From NCBI GenBank assembly GCA_023386815.1, contig JAEWIZ010000026.1:171666-235665 (forward strand): a stretch of DNA of 64,000 bases. Direction: 5' to 3'. Below, in pieces: positions 1 to 8,882 of the stretch. Positions within the stretch are counted from its first letter, which is position 1, and every line of letters begins with the position of its first letter. The notes beneath the pieces were generated by a model. That model worked only from the letters and a program-made list of their open reading frames with translations. It was not told the DNA's origin and searched no databases. The stretch is from Bacillota bacterium. Its GTDB lineage: Bacteria > Bacillota > Clostridia > Lachnospirales > Lachnospiraceae. The position numbers were made by a program, and so were the translations under genes.

Positions 1-338
1 TTATTATTACCGTTGCCATTGCAGTTTCTTCCTCCTGCGCCGCCAACCTGACCAAAGCCGTTTCTTGATCCGTTTCCTTCCATATCTCCGCATATATTCT
101 CAGCGAGTGGATTGGTTGGTGCCATACCCTGTTCAGTTACTAATCTTACGAAGCAAGAATTAACTGAAAGAACAACACCAGTAAACCCACAGCCGGAAGC
201 ACCGCCACTGGTAGTAAAGATTGTTACTGTTTCTCCGATAAACTCACAGATGTGTCTTACAAAGCTAGCGCCTTGAGTTCCTGTTCCATTGTTACCATTA
301 CTGCTACATGAGAAATTGTTGTGATTGCTGTGTGACAT
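1..338 (-). CDS. small glycine/asparagine-rich protein, probable spore-coat type (3' end outside window)
   Basis: Reading frame of 112 codons without a stop, running off the left edge, with ATG at 338 behind a GGAGG ribosome site. Its middle (FIGETVTIFTTSGGASGCGF) is almost the same as in the 97-residue protein encoded just upstream, so the two are paralogues made by tandem duplication. The N-terminus is rich in Ser, Asn and His and the C-terminus in Gly and Asn. The shared core, G-x-x-V-T-I-x-T-x-x-G followed by a hydrophobic turn, resembles small Sm-like beta-barrel proteins of spore-forming Firmicutes (DUF2642/YuzF type); that link is tentative. Only 30 bp separate the genes, so they are probably co-transcribed from the promoter at 720-746. 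Confidence 0.7.
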   Translation of the reverse strand, partial: MSHSNHNNFSCSSNGNNGTGTQGASFVRHICEFIGETVTIFTTSGGASGCGFTGVVLSVNSCFVRLVTEQGMAPTNPLAENICGDMEGNGSRNGFGQVGGAGGRNCNGNGNN

Positions 339-368
339 ATTTTTTACCTCCAATTTATTAATTCATAC

Positions 369-662
369 TTAAATTGCGTTATGGCAGAATGCTGCTATTT
401 TATCTACTGGAATATCGCATACCGAACCAACATTATAAACTGGTCTATCGTCTGTGCCTCTGCCGCCACCGCCACAGTTTCCTCCGCAAATTATTTCACT
501 TAATGGATTGGTTGGTGGAGTACCTATGCGGTTAACTAATGTAACATAATCATTGCTTACACGGAGTAAAACTCCAGTAAAGCCGCAGCCGGAAGCGCCA
601 CCGCTTGTTGTAAAAATTGTTACCGTTTGGCCTATGAATCGACAAAGTTCATTCAATAACAT
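369..662 (-). CDS. 97-residue glycine/cysteine-containing protein, probable spore-coat type
   Basis: Complete small protein with an AAAGGAGG ribosome site in front of its ATG. Residues 10-60 carry the same core as the neighbouring paralogue (GQTVTIFTTSGGASGCGF, then a short hydrophobic strand and NDYVTLV). A run of Cys and Gly (residues 58-68) follows, and the end is unrelated to the paralogue. The core looks like a small Sm-like barrel (DUF2642-like, tentative). No signal peptide or membrane segment is visible. A sigma-K-type promoter upstream suggests late mother-cell expression and a place in the spore surface. Cysteines near the middle could cross-link. Confidence 0.75.
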   Translation of the reverse strand: MLLNELCRFIGQTVTIFTTSGGASGCGFTGVLLRVSNDYVTLVNRIGTPPTNPLSEIICGGNCGGGGRGTDDRPVYNVGSVCDIPVDKIAAFCHNAI

Positions 663-719
663 TGTAATTCCTCCTTTATTGTCTTCCAGATTCCGACCTG
701 TGTTTCGGAATTCTTACTA

Positions 720-746
720 TATCTTATGTTTTTTGACATGGAATGT
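720..746 (-). promoter_or_regulatory. sigma-K-like (mother-cell sporulation) promoter
   Basis: On the minus strand an AC dinucleotide is followed after exactly 16 bases by CATAAGATA, matching the sigma-K pattern AC-N16-CATANNNTA. It lies about 60 bases before the start of the 97-residue gene. This is a pattern match, not a measured start site. Confidence 0.5.
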
Positions 747-947
747 GACCAGAAGTCGAAAGAAATTGGGAGATTTTTTATAAAATCTATTGATTCGTCA
801 GCAAGGCGGTAAATAATTGCTGCGGTAAAGATATGGTAAATTGAGAGATTTTCTTACTATTTATAGTGTAAATATCCATGGACTTAAAGTATAATGATAA
901 TAAGTTACTACATGAGTGAAATTACTATTGCTATGGGATGGTGGAAT

Positions 948-2741
948 ATGAATCTAAAGGATGCAATTCGAACCTTACTATTTAAAAAGAAAGCCATTGG
1001 ATTTAATCAGCTATATACACAATGGGGAGAACAACTAGATCCGGATAAAATACTAACGGAATATCCAAGACCACAATTAAAGCGGGATAACTATACAATT
1101 TTGAATGGATTTTGGAATTATTGTATTTCAACTGATCACGTGATGCCTATATCCTTTGAAGGAAAAATTCTGGTTCCCTTTTCACCGGAAAGTGTTCTGT
1201 CTGGTGTAAATCGACAACTACAACCAAATGAATTTTTTTGGTATGAACGTATTTTAACAATTGATAAAATACAAAAGGAAAAAAGGTGTATTCTGCATTT
1301 TGGTGCAGTGGATCAGGGCTGTGAGGTGTACGTAAACCATCAGAAGGTTGGGGAACATATCGGCGGATATCTTCCATTTTCCTTTGATATCACCAGATTT
1401 CTGGGGGCAGGAACGAACTTAATTACACTGAAGGTATGGGATGTGAGTGATACCTCCTATCATAGCAGAGGGAAACAGAAGCTAAAACGGGGAGGAATGT
1501 GGTATACGGCGCAAAGTGGAATCTGGCAGACCGTATGGTTAGAATGGGTTCCAGACCTGTATATCAAGTCCTTGCGTATTACCCCTTTGGTGGATGAAAA
1601 GTCGGTGCGCATTGAGATTAATATGAATGATAACTTTAACCGGGAAAAAGTTTCTGAGGTTACCTACCGGGTTGAAGTTACTAACAATAAGGTTCGTATG
1701 GGACTTGTGATAACTAAGGAACCATGGATAACAATACCACTGAAGGAACTTTTTTTATGGAGCCCGGAGAATCCAAATTTATATGATTTAAAGATTACGG
1801 TCAATGAAGATAAAGTAGATAGTTATTTTGCAATGAGAAAGATTGAAATTAAAAATGATGAAGAAAATATCCCAAGAATTTTCTTAAACGATCAGCCCTA
1901 TTTCCAAAACGGACTATTGGATCAGGGTTATTGGCCTGATGGATTATATACAGCGCCTAGTGATGAAGCACTTATTTTTGATATTACAAAGGCGAAGGAG
2001 CTTGGATTTAATATGTTACGAAAGCATATTAAAATTGAACCCTTGCGTTGGTATTATCATTGTGACAGACTAGGTATGCTGGTGTGGCAGGATATGGTTA
2101 ATGGCGGCGAAGAGTATAACATGTTTATCGTCTCTTATCTGCCCAATATCACGCCTAAACTGGCAACGCATATTAGGGATAATCGTCAATATAAATGGTT
2201 TGGCCGAAAGAATATTGAGGGTCGGCAGGAGTGGATCAATGAATGCAGGCAGACAGTGGAGCTTTTATATAATTGTCCGTCCATTGTTGCCTGGGTACCC
2301 TTTAATGAAGGCTGGGGGCAATTCGATTCTTTAAAGGCATATGATTTGGTGCATGCGCTTGATTCAACCAGATTAATCGATCATGCAAGCGGTTGGTATG
2401 ATCAAAAAGGTGGAGATTTTACCAGTATTCATAATTATTTCAATCAGTTGTCAGTACAGATGGGGAACAGACCCTATGCATTGTCTGAGTTTGGAGGCTA
2501 TGCCTGCTATATTTTAAAGCACTCCTACTCCTTATTGGTGTTTGGTTATCGAATTTACCTGACCAAGGAAGAGTTGGATGAAGCCTATCACATCAGTATG
2601 GAGCAAGGCGTAAAGGAGCTTATTAAAAAGGGTCTTTCTGCTGCTGTCTATACCCAGCTTTCCGATGTGGAGGACGAGGTAAATGGTCTTTTAACCTACG
2701 ACCGTAAGATATGTAAAGTTACACCGATTTCATTAAACTAA
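948..2741 (+). CDS. family 2 glycoside hydrolase (beta-galactosidase / beta-glucuronidase type)
   Basis: Hydrolyses a beta-linked sugar by the retaining GH2 mechanism. Domain order is an N-terminal jelly-roll sugar-binding domain, an Ig-like domain and a TIM barrel. The acid/base glutamate is in FNEGWGQF (codon at 2307) and the nucleophile in LSEFGGY (codon at 2487). Length, about 597 residues, fits the compact GH2 enzymes of clostridia that end near NGLLTYDR. No signal peptide is seen, so it is probably cytoplasmic. The ATG at 948, behind GGGATGGTGG, is preferred to the ATG at 894, which has no ribosome site. Upstream TTGAGA (841) and TATAGT (862) could be a weak promoter. The substrate cannot be told from the sequence. 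Confidence 0.85.
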   Translation: MNLKDAIRTLLFKKKAIGFNQLYTQWGEQLDPDKILTEYPRPQLKRDNYTILNGFWNYCISTDHVMPISFEGKILVPFSPESVLSGVNRQLQPNEFFWYERILTIDKIQKEKRCILHFGAVDQGCEVYVNHQKVGEHIGGYLPFSFDITRFLGAGTNLITLKVWDVSDTSYHSRGKQKLKRGGMWYTAQSGIWQTVWLEWVPDLYIKSLRITPLVDEKSVRIEINMNDNFNREKVSEVTYRVEVTNNKVRMGLVITKEPWITIPLKELFLWSPENPNLYDLKITVNEDKVDSYFAMRKIEIKNDEENIPRIFLNDQPYFQNGLLDQGYWPDGLYTAPSDEALIFDITKAKELGFNMLRKHIKIEPLRWYYHCDRLGMLVWQDMVNGGEEYNMFIVSYLPNITPKLATHIRDNRQYKWFGRKNIEGRQEWINECRQTVELLYNCPSIVAWVPFNEGWGQFDSLKAYDLVHALDSTRLIDHASGWYDQKGGDFTSIHNYFNQLSVQMGNRPYALSEFGGYACYILKHSYSLLVFGYRIYLTKEELDEAYHISMEQGVKELIKKGLSAAVYTQLSDVEDEVNGLLTYDRKICKVTPISLN

Positions 2742-2804
2742 GGTGCAAAGACATGTGAATCAGACATGAGTTGCTGACCTAATATACAAAGGGGCATTTG
2801 GAGC

Positions 2805-4808
2805 ATGGAAAGGGATCACATAGAGATAAAATTGAATTATAAAGGTAAGAAAAGTATACCGAGCTATTTATTGTTACTATATTTTTTGCTCTTAACCATA
2901 ATCTTTCTCAAACAGGAGCCGGTAACCTCAGAGAAAGTATTTCATACTACCGGATATTTGCTTCTAGGGATCGGAATCACCTTGTTCTCTATGTTAGAAA
3001 TGAGTTTGGTAAGAAAGATCTTTCAAAGGTATGCCCTGGGTATCAATGGATTATTTTTAGTGATTACACCGGTGCTATCCTTCCTGATGTTAGAGATTAT
3101 GGTGGGCAATTATAATTTGGAAATGTATAAAAGTTATAGTATCTATAATGTTATTTGGTATATTATCATTTATTATATGATATTTGCCTTGATAAGAAAT
3201 GCTAGACAAACTATGATTCTTGGTGTTCTTTTGATTTATTTGATGGGTTTGATAAATTATTTTGTCTATTTGTTCCGTGGCAATCCACTACTGCCTAGTG
3301 ATCTGCTTGCCTGGCAGACGGGTATGAGTGTGGCCTCTAACTATGAAGTAAGTATTACGGAGGGTCTTTTAGTTTCAACAATACTCATGAATCTTATAGT
3401 TGCGTTGGCCTTTAAGCTGGAGAAAGCCGGGAGAAGACCTGGTATGATTAATCGTATTATTGTAGCTGCATCCTTTTTCGTAATCTACTCGGTGGTATAT
3501 GGTACTTTCTTTCATACGAATCTTATTGAGACTAAAATCAGGGTGCTTGACTTCTTTGCACCCAAATATACCTATAGTACCTATGGTACAGCCTTTGGTT
3601 TTGTCGCAAATGTAAAGGCAATGGAAACTAAAGCGCCGGAGGGGTATTCCGTTGATAAGGTAGAGTCCGCGCTGGAAGCTGCAGAATTGGGGTCAGAAAA
3701 TGAGGAGGCTGTAGCAAATCAAAAGCCCAATATTATTGTTATCATGAATGAAGCCTATTCTGACTTAAGACAGGTAGGGAATTTTGAGACAAACATAGAT
3801 TATCGGCCTTTTACCAGAACCTTGACGGAAAACACCACTCAAGGAACCATGTATGTATCTGTTTTTGGAGGAGCAACAAGTGATACGGAATATGAGTTTT
3901 TAACGGGTAATAGCATGGCAGTCTTACCGCAAAACTGTGTTCCCTATCAACAGTTTGTGACTGATCCGACAGACTCTCTGGCAGAGACCTTAAAGGCACA
4001 AGGCTATTACAATATAGCAATCCACCCATATGAGGCCAGTGGTTATAAGAGGGATTTGGTTTATCCTTTACTTGGCTTTGATGAGTTCTTATCCATGGAG
4101 GACTTTGAAAACCCCGAATATATTCGCCATTACATTAGCGATCGATCCAGTTATCAAAAGATTATAGAAGAATATGAGGCAAAGGGAAAGGATCAGCCCT
4201 TATTTATATTCAATGTCACGATGCAGGATCATGGCGGCTATTCTTCGGAACGGTTATTTTCGGAAGAGGAATCTGTTAAATTTACAGACATGCCTGGTTT
4301 TGAAGCTGTAGAACAGTATCTGAGCCTGCAGCGAAAGTCTGATCAAGCCTTTCAAATACTTACGGATTATTTTAGTAAGCAGAAGGAGCCTACGATTATC
4401 CTAATGTTTGGTGATCATCAGCCTGTAGCATTTTCCGTGTTTTACGATTCCGAGGTAAACCAACCGAAAGAATATAGGCAAAAATACACCGTTCCGTTTC
4501 TATTGTGGGCAAATTATGATATTTCAGAGGATGATGTGGATAACATAAGCGCTAATTATCTTTCTACCTATCTTCTTAAGGTGGCTGGTCTTAAGAAAAC
4601 CAGTTACAATGATTATCTATGGCAGCTATATCAGGAAATACCGGTAATCAATGCCTTCTTCTATATTGATAACAATAATAATATTTATAGTCTGAGTGAG
4701 GACACCGAGTATTCCGGGTTAATCAGGGAGTATAAAGAGGTAGGGTATAACAATGCACTGGAAAAGAAGGAGAGGCTAGCGGATTATTTCTATTTAAACA
4801 ACGAATGA
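2805..4808 (+). CDS. LtaS-like membrane sulfatase-fold enzyme (phosphoglycerol transferase family)
   Basis: Probable enzyme of glycerol-phosphate polymer or glycolipid decoration at the outer membrane face. The first 240 residues hold about seven hydrophobic segments; from about residue 305 there is an extracellular alkaline-phosphatase/sulfatase fold. Glu316 in IVIMNEAYSD, Thr358 in GGATSDTEYEFL and the MFGDHQP motif match the metal ligands and catalytic threonine of lipoteichoic acid synthases. At 667 residues it is close to LtaS size. An AAAGGGG ribosome site precedes the ATG. It sits 63 bp behind the GH2 gene on the same strand and may be co-transcribed. Whether it makes lipoteichoic acid or modifies another polymer cannot be decided. 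Confidence 0.8.
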   Translation: MERDHIEIKLNYKGKKSIPSYLLLLYFLLLTIIFLKQEPVTSEKVFHTTGYLLLGIGITLFSMLEMSLVRKIFQRYALGINGLFLVITPVLSFLMLEIMVGNYNLEMYKSYSIYNVIWYIIIYYMIFALIRNARQTMILGVLLIYLMGLINYFVYLFRGNPLLPSDLLAWQTGMSVASNYEVSITEGLLVSTILMNLIVALAFKLEKAGRRPGMINRIIVAASFFVIYSVVYGTFFHTNLIETKIRVLDFFAPKYTYSTYGTAFGFVANVKAMETKAPEGYSVDKVESALEAAELGSENEEAVANQKPNIIVIMNEAYSDLRQVGNFETNIDYRPFTRTLTENTTQGTMYVSVFGGATSDTEYEFLTGNSMAVLPQNCVPYQQFVTDPTDSLAETLKAQGYYNIAIHPYEASGYKRDLVYPLLGFDEFLSMEDFENPEYIRHYISDRSSYQKIIEEYEAKGKDQPLFIFNVTMQDHGGYSSERLFSEEESVKFTDMPGFEAVEQYLSLQRKSDQAFQILTDYFSKQKEPTIILMFGDHQPVAFSVFYDSEVNQPKEYRQKYTVPFLLWANYDISEDDVDNISANYLSTYLLKVAGLKKTSYNDYLWQLYQEIPVINAFFYIDNNNNIYSLSEDTEYSGLIREYKEVGYNNALEKKERLADYFYLNNE

Positions 4809-4868
4809 TTTTTAATTAATGAATAATTCACAGTCTTATAAGCTTTGCGTTTACCATAAAAGAATAAA

Positions 4869-4922
4869 AATAAGGATTAAGAGTTCCTGAATCGTATATG
4901 ATCGGAAATCTTAATCCTTATT
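4869..4922 (+). terminator. hairpin terminator between convergent genes
   Basis: Perfect 14-bp inverted repeat, arms 4869-4882 and 4909-4922, with a 26-base loop. It lies between the LtaS-like gene and the oppositely oriented ftsH-like gene. Weak T-richness on either side suggests it serves both directions. Confidence 0.65.
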
Positions 4923-4924
4923 AA

Positions 4925-6646
4925 TTATGCACAGAGACGTTCGATATCCTGTCCAGTCAGTGACTCCTGAGTCAGCAGTTCCTGGGTGATCTTCTCGAGA
5001 AGAGGAAGATGTTCTTTCATCAATTCTCTGGTTGTCTCGTATAACTCATTCATTTGTGTACGGCATTTTTGTATTAAATGATTATCATGGCCTTCATTTA
5101 GAATAGCCATACTAAATAAACCCATATCCTCATCCATACCGTATTTATTAATATAATCCACCAGCAGCTGAGATGCCTTCTGAATATCATTGCTTGCGCC
5201 GGTAGTTACTTCCTCAGCACCAAAGATCAATTCCTCGGCCACACGACCTGCTAAAAGGACTTGTATATTCGCCTTTAATTGACGTTGTGACTGGAACATC
5301 GTATCCTTAGGGATGCTCAGATTAAAACCTCCGGCTCCACGAACACTTGGAATAATCGTTACCTTAGATATGAAATGCTCCGGTAGAAGTAAGGTGGTAG
5401 CCAGTGCATGTCCTGCTTCGTGATAAGCAGTAATCTTACGTTCTTTATCTGTAATGTAACTGCGGTCTGTTTTAGGAGAACCTGCAATTACGGTATAGAA
5501 AGCTTTATCAATGTGCTCCTTGTTAATCGCGGATGCTTTATCATTTGCTGCGTTAATAGCAGCTTCGTTCAGAAGGTTTTCCAACATGGCACCGCTAAAG
5601 TATACAGTTGATCTCGCCAGCTCTTCCAGATTCACATCATCGGAGAGGGGTTTCTTCTTCGCATAGAGAGAAAGGATATTCTTTCTTGCGTTCACATCAG
5701 GTAATCCAATCTCAACATGTCGGTCAAAACGACCCGGTCTTAGTAGTGCTTCATCCAAAGTATCCAGTCGGTTGGTTGCACCAATGACAATAATACCTTG
5801 GTTCTCGTGGAAGCCAGACATCTCTGTTAAAAGAGCATTTAAGGTTTGATCCCTTTCATCATTACTTGCAGAGGTATTGCGGGCACGTTTTTTACCGATG
5901 GCATCGATCTCATCAATGAAGATAACGGCTTTTTCACTCTTCTTTGCTTTGTTAAATAAGTTTCTGATTCTGCTGGCACCAACACCAACATACATTTGCA
6001 CAAAGTCAGAACCGCTCATGGCATAGAAGGGGACATTTGCCTCACCGGCAATTGCCTTTGCCATCAGGGTTTTACCGGTTCCGGGAGGCCCGTATAATAA
6101 AAGGCCTTTTGGCATACGTGCACCAACATCTGAATATTTATCAGGTTCTTTGATGAAGGAGATGATATCCTCCACCATGGACTTTGCTTCTGTATTTCCT
6201 GCAACCTGCGCCAATGTAATGCTTGGAGCAGATTGTTGTTTCTTCTTTATATTTGAGTCTTTAATTAATTCTTTTGCGTTTCCTCCATTTCGAAGGAATA
6301 TAACCATACCGCCGGCAAAGCCCAACAGCAGAACAACCTTAAGAGCAGTCAAAGCAGAATTTTCTTCGCCATAACTAACTGTAATATCGTTCATTAGCAG
6401 ATAGCTAGTGAAGTCATCGGTCTTTGGGTTAGTTACAATATATTTACCAGATTTATTCTTAAATACTGCTTCAAAGGTATTACCGTCTTGACTATATATG
6501 ACTTCTTGAACCTGCTTTTGCTCGACTTCCTCTAAAAAGGAACGATAGGTCATGTCGACTGGTTTTGTTATAAAGTATTTATTACCGACAAAAATAGCAC
6601 CAAGCATGAGCATACCGGCTAGGGCTATCAATAGGATTCGTTTCAT
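4925..6646 (-). CDS. ftsH: FtsH-type ATP-dependent zinc metalloprotease
   Basis: Membrane-anchored AAA+ protease that degrades misfolded membrane proteins and regulators. N-terminal membrane segment (residues 3-22), short outer domain, second membrane segment (about 104-118), AAA domain with Walker A GPPGTGKT (186-193), Walker B VIFIDEIDAI (241-250) and arginine finger region LLRPGRFDRH, then the zinc site HEAGH (409-413) with the downstream GASND aspartate. At 573 residues it is shorter than the usual 600-650, lacking most of the C-terminal tail, so it may be a second FtsH beside a housekeeping copy elsewhere. GGAGG stands before the ATG. It ends next to the hairpin shared with the LtaS-like gene. 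Confidence 0.93.
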   Translation of the reverse strand: MKRILLIALAGMLMLGAIFVGNKYFITKPVDMTYRSFLEEVEQKQVQEVIYSQDGNTFEAVFKNKSGKYIVTNPKTDDFTSYLLMNDITVSYGEENSALTALKVVLLLGFAGGMVIFLRNGGNAKELIKDSNIKKKQQSAPSITLAQVAGNTEAKSMVEDIISFIKEPDKYSDVGARMPKGLLLYGPPGTGKTLMAKAIAGEANVPFYAMSGSDFVQMYVGVGASRIRNLFNKAKKSEKAVIFIDEIDAIGKKRARNTSASNDERDQTLNALLTEMSGFHENQGIIVIGATNRLDTLDEALLRPGRFDRHVEIGLPDVNARKNILSLYAKKKPLSDDVNLEELARSTVYFSGAMLENLLNEAAINAANDKASAINKEHIDKAFYTVIAGSPKTDRSYITDKERKITAYHEAGHALATTLLLPEHFISKVTIIPSVRGAGGFNLSIPKDTMFQSQRQLKANIQVLLAGRVAEELIFGAEEVTTGASNDIQKASQLLVDYINKYGMDEDMGLFSMAILNEGHDNHLIQKCRTQMNELYETTRELMKEHLPLLEKITQELLTQESLTGQDIERLCA

Positions 6647-6807
6647 GAAATGACCTCCATCACAGGGTAAAGGGTTATAATTGATACTATATTATTGTAA
6701 CATGTTTTAAAAAGATTTCTAGGATTAAATACTGGTAACTTTGTCAGAGTTAGTATGTGATGTAAGGGGTTAGGTGTGCAGATATCCCATATTCCCCTGA
6801 TAGGTAA

Positions 6808-6958
6808 TTGCGAAACAATATAGTTCGTGGAATTTTTCATACAATTGTTTCAAATTCCTTCACTCCATGCTGTAAAGTGCCCGAATGGGCACGGCAAATT
6901 TCGTTCAGGAACCTGTACCAATTGTATGAAAAATAGCAGTAGTTTGTGAGTTTCGCAA
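6808..6958. repeat. MITE-like element with 40-bp imperfect terminal inverted repeats
   Basis: Two 40-bp arms, 6808-6847 and 6919-6958, are inverted copies of each other. The outer 9 bases (TTGCGAAAC) and the inner 16 (ATTTTTCATACAATTG) are perfect, and the middle 15 are diverged. The 71-bp centre holds a second hairpin, GTGCCC-GAAT-GGGCAC (6877-6892). No open reading frame of note lies inside. Size, dyad symmetry and position between genes suggest a non-autonomous mobile or repetitive element. It fills much of the 435-bp gap between ftsH and the SulP gene. Confidence 0.6.
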
Positions 6959-7034
6959 ACGCCTACATTCACCTACTTTTGAAAAGGAAAAGAATATAAA
7001 TTTCGACAAAAGTTTATAGAATTTTAAGAAATAC

Positions 7035-7063
7035 TTGAAAAACCGAGAAAACAGGACTATGAT
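7035..7063 (+). promoter_or_regulatory. sigma-A promoter of the SulP gene
   Basis: TTGAAA at 7035-7040, a 17-base spacer and TATGAT at 7058-7063. It lies 34 bases before the ATG at 7097. Confidence 0.7.
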
Positions 7064-7096
7064 TAATCGAACGAAAATTATATGGAGGCTAGTAAA

Positions 7097-8800
7097 ATGG
7101 AAAAGTTGAAGCCAAAGTTGTTTTCGGTCATGAAAACTTACACGAAACAGCAGTTGATTAAGGATGTAGTCGCCGGCATTATCGTAGCAATCATAGCATT
7201 GCCGCTTTCTATTGCACTCGCACTGGCATCCGGAGTTACACCGGAAAGAGGTCTCTATACAGCGATTGTAGCTGGATTTGTGATATCATTCCTGGGTGGA
7301 AGCCGTGTACAGATTTCAGGACCAACAGCGGCATTTGCAACGATTGTAGCCGGAATTGTGGCGAGGCAGGGCATGGAAGGCCTAGCGGTAGCAACAATAA
7401 TGGCAGGTATCATTTTAATTCTTATGGGGTTATTGAAATTCGGTCGATTATTACGTTATATCCCGTATACAATAACCACAGGCTTTACCTTAGGTATCGC
7501 CGTAACGATATTTATTGGACAGATTAAGGACTTTCTTGGACTTACCTTCAAGACAAGCCCGGTTGAAACCCTTGAAAAATTGCTGGCTTGCACGATCAGC
7601 ATTAAGAGCATGAATCCTTGGGCATTGATCATAGGTGCTTTATCACTGGCGATTCTAATTATTTGGCCTAAGCTAAATCATAAGATCCCGGCATCTTTGA
7701 TTGCTGTAATAGCAGCATCAGCTCTTGTAAAGATATTTCATATGGAAGTTAATACGATAGGAAGTCTATATGATATCTCTTCAAAGCTCCCACAAGTCCA
7801 GGTACCTGTGATGAGTTTAACCATGGTGAAGAACCTGATTCCGGATGCAATCACCATCGCCATTCTCGCAGGAGTGGAATCCCTATTGTCATGCGTCGTA
7901 GCTGATGGTATGATAGGAAGTAAGCACAGATCAAATATGGAACTTGTGGCACAGGGAGCAGGTAATATCTTCTCCAGCTTATTCGGTGGAATTCCAGCGA
8001 CGGGTGCCATAGCAAGAACCGCTGCAAATGTAAAAAATGGGGGACGAACACCCATAGCAGGAATGGTGCATTCCGTAGTACTTTTATTAGTTCTAATGAT
8101 ATTGATGCCTTATGCAGCTTTAATTCCGATGCCGACAATTGCGGCAATCCTATTTATGGTTGCCTATAATATGAGTGAGTGGAGAGAATTTGTAGGACTA
8201 GTTAAGAAATCACCAAAGAGTGATATTCTGGTGCTGGTTGCAACCTTTGCCTTAACGGTTATCTTTGATTTAGTGGTTGCAATTGAGATTGGAATTCTAA
8301 TGGCTGCGATTCTTTTTGTAAAGAGAATGGCCGATGTAACCGATATTCAAAAATGGAAGGATATTGAAGAGGATGGTTGTGAGGATGATCTGAACGATCC
8401 GGAAAATATCCGCTTAAAGAAGGTGCCAAAGCACACCATAGTATATGAAATTAATGGTCCCATGTTCTTTGGAGCAGCAGATCAATTCATGAATATCTCA
8501 CTGGAGGACTCCAGGGTAAAAATTGTTATTCTTCGAATGCGTAGTGTTCCGGCGATGGATGTGAATGCGCTTCATTCCCTACGTAGCGTATGGAAAGCCT
8601 GTAAGAAGAAGCATATTACCTTACTCTTTTCCCATGTGCAGGAACAGCCGCTTCATATGATGCAAAAGGCTGGTTTTGATAAAGAGGTCGGAGAAGAGAA
8701 CTTCTGTGAGAATATAGATAAAGCGTTAGAACGAGCGGAAAACTTGGAAAAGCATCTTCGCCATTCTGGAAATAATGGTACTCAGATAAAAGCAGGATGA
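7097..8800 (+). CDS. SulP family anion permease with STAS domain
   Basis: Membrane transporter for sulfate, bicarbonate or a related anion. About ten to twelve hydrophobic segments fill the first 410 residues, including the signature SGPTAAFATIVAGIV near the start and GIPATGAIARTAANV in the middle. A STAS domain (about residues 440-545) follows, as is usual for SulP proteins. Length, 567 residues, is typical. The ATG at 7097 is chosen because the ATG at 7082 is part of the ribosome site ATGGAGG. A good sigma-A promoter stands directly upstream. The substrate cannot be read from the sequence; no sulfate-assimilation genes are nearby. Confidence 0.9.
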   Translation: MEKLKPKLFSVMKTYTKQQLIKDVVAGIIVAIIALPLSIALALASGVTPERGLYTAIVAGFVISFLGGSRVQISGPTAAFATIVAGIVARQGMEGLAVATIMAGIILILMGLLKFGRLLRYIPYTITTGFTLGIAVTIFIGQIKDFLGLTFKTSPVETLEKLLACTISIKSMNPWALIIGALSLAILIIWPKLNHKIPASLIAVIAASALVKIFHMEVNTIGSLYDISSKLPQVQVPVMSLTMVKNLIPDAITIAILAGVESLLSCVVADGMIGSKHRSNMELVAQGAGNIFSSLFGGIPATGAIARTAANVKNGGRTPIAGMVHSVVLLLVLMILMPYAALIPMPTIAAILFMVAYNMSEWREFVGLVKKSPKSDILVLVATFALTVIFDLVVAIEIGILMAAILFVKRMADVTDIQKWKDIEEDGCEDDLNDPENIRLKKVPKHTIVYEINGPMFFGAADQFMNISLEDSRVKIVILRMRSVPAMDVNALHSLRSVWKACKKKHITLLFSHVQEQPLHMMQKAGFDKEVGEENFCENIDKALERAENLEKHLRHSGNNGTQIKAG

Positions 8801-8849
8801 TGAGAAAAAGTGTAGAATCCAGATTCTCACACGGTAAGTTTGTATAGTA

Positions 8850-8861
8850 CCCTAATTAGGG
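8850..8861. promoter_or_regulatory. 12-bp palindrome before the PocR-type regulator
   Basis: CCCTAATTAGGG is a perfect palindrome 21 bases upstream of the start codon at 8883. It may be an operator or a small hairpin. A second 6-bp inverted repeat (AGAATC-CA-GATTCT) lies at 8814-8827. Confidence 0.3.
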
Positions 8862-8882
8862 AACGGTAGATTGGAGGTTAGC

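Noticed and set aside
894..947. Upstream start of the first GH2 gene
   Set aside because: The extra 18 residues have no family match and no ribosome site precedes the ATG at 894.
6643..6840. 65-residue minus-strand frame upstream of ftsH
   Set aside because: No ribosome site or conserved pattern, and it overlaps the inverted-repeat element.
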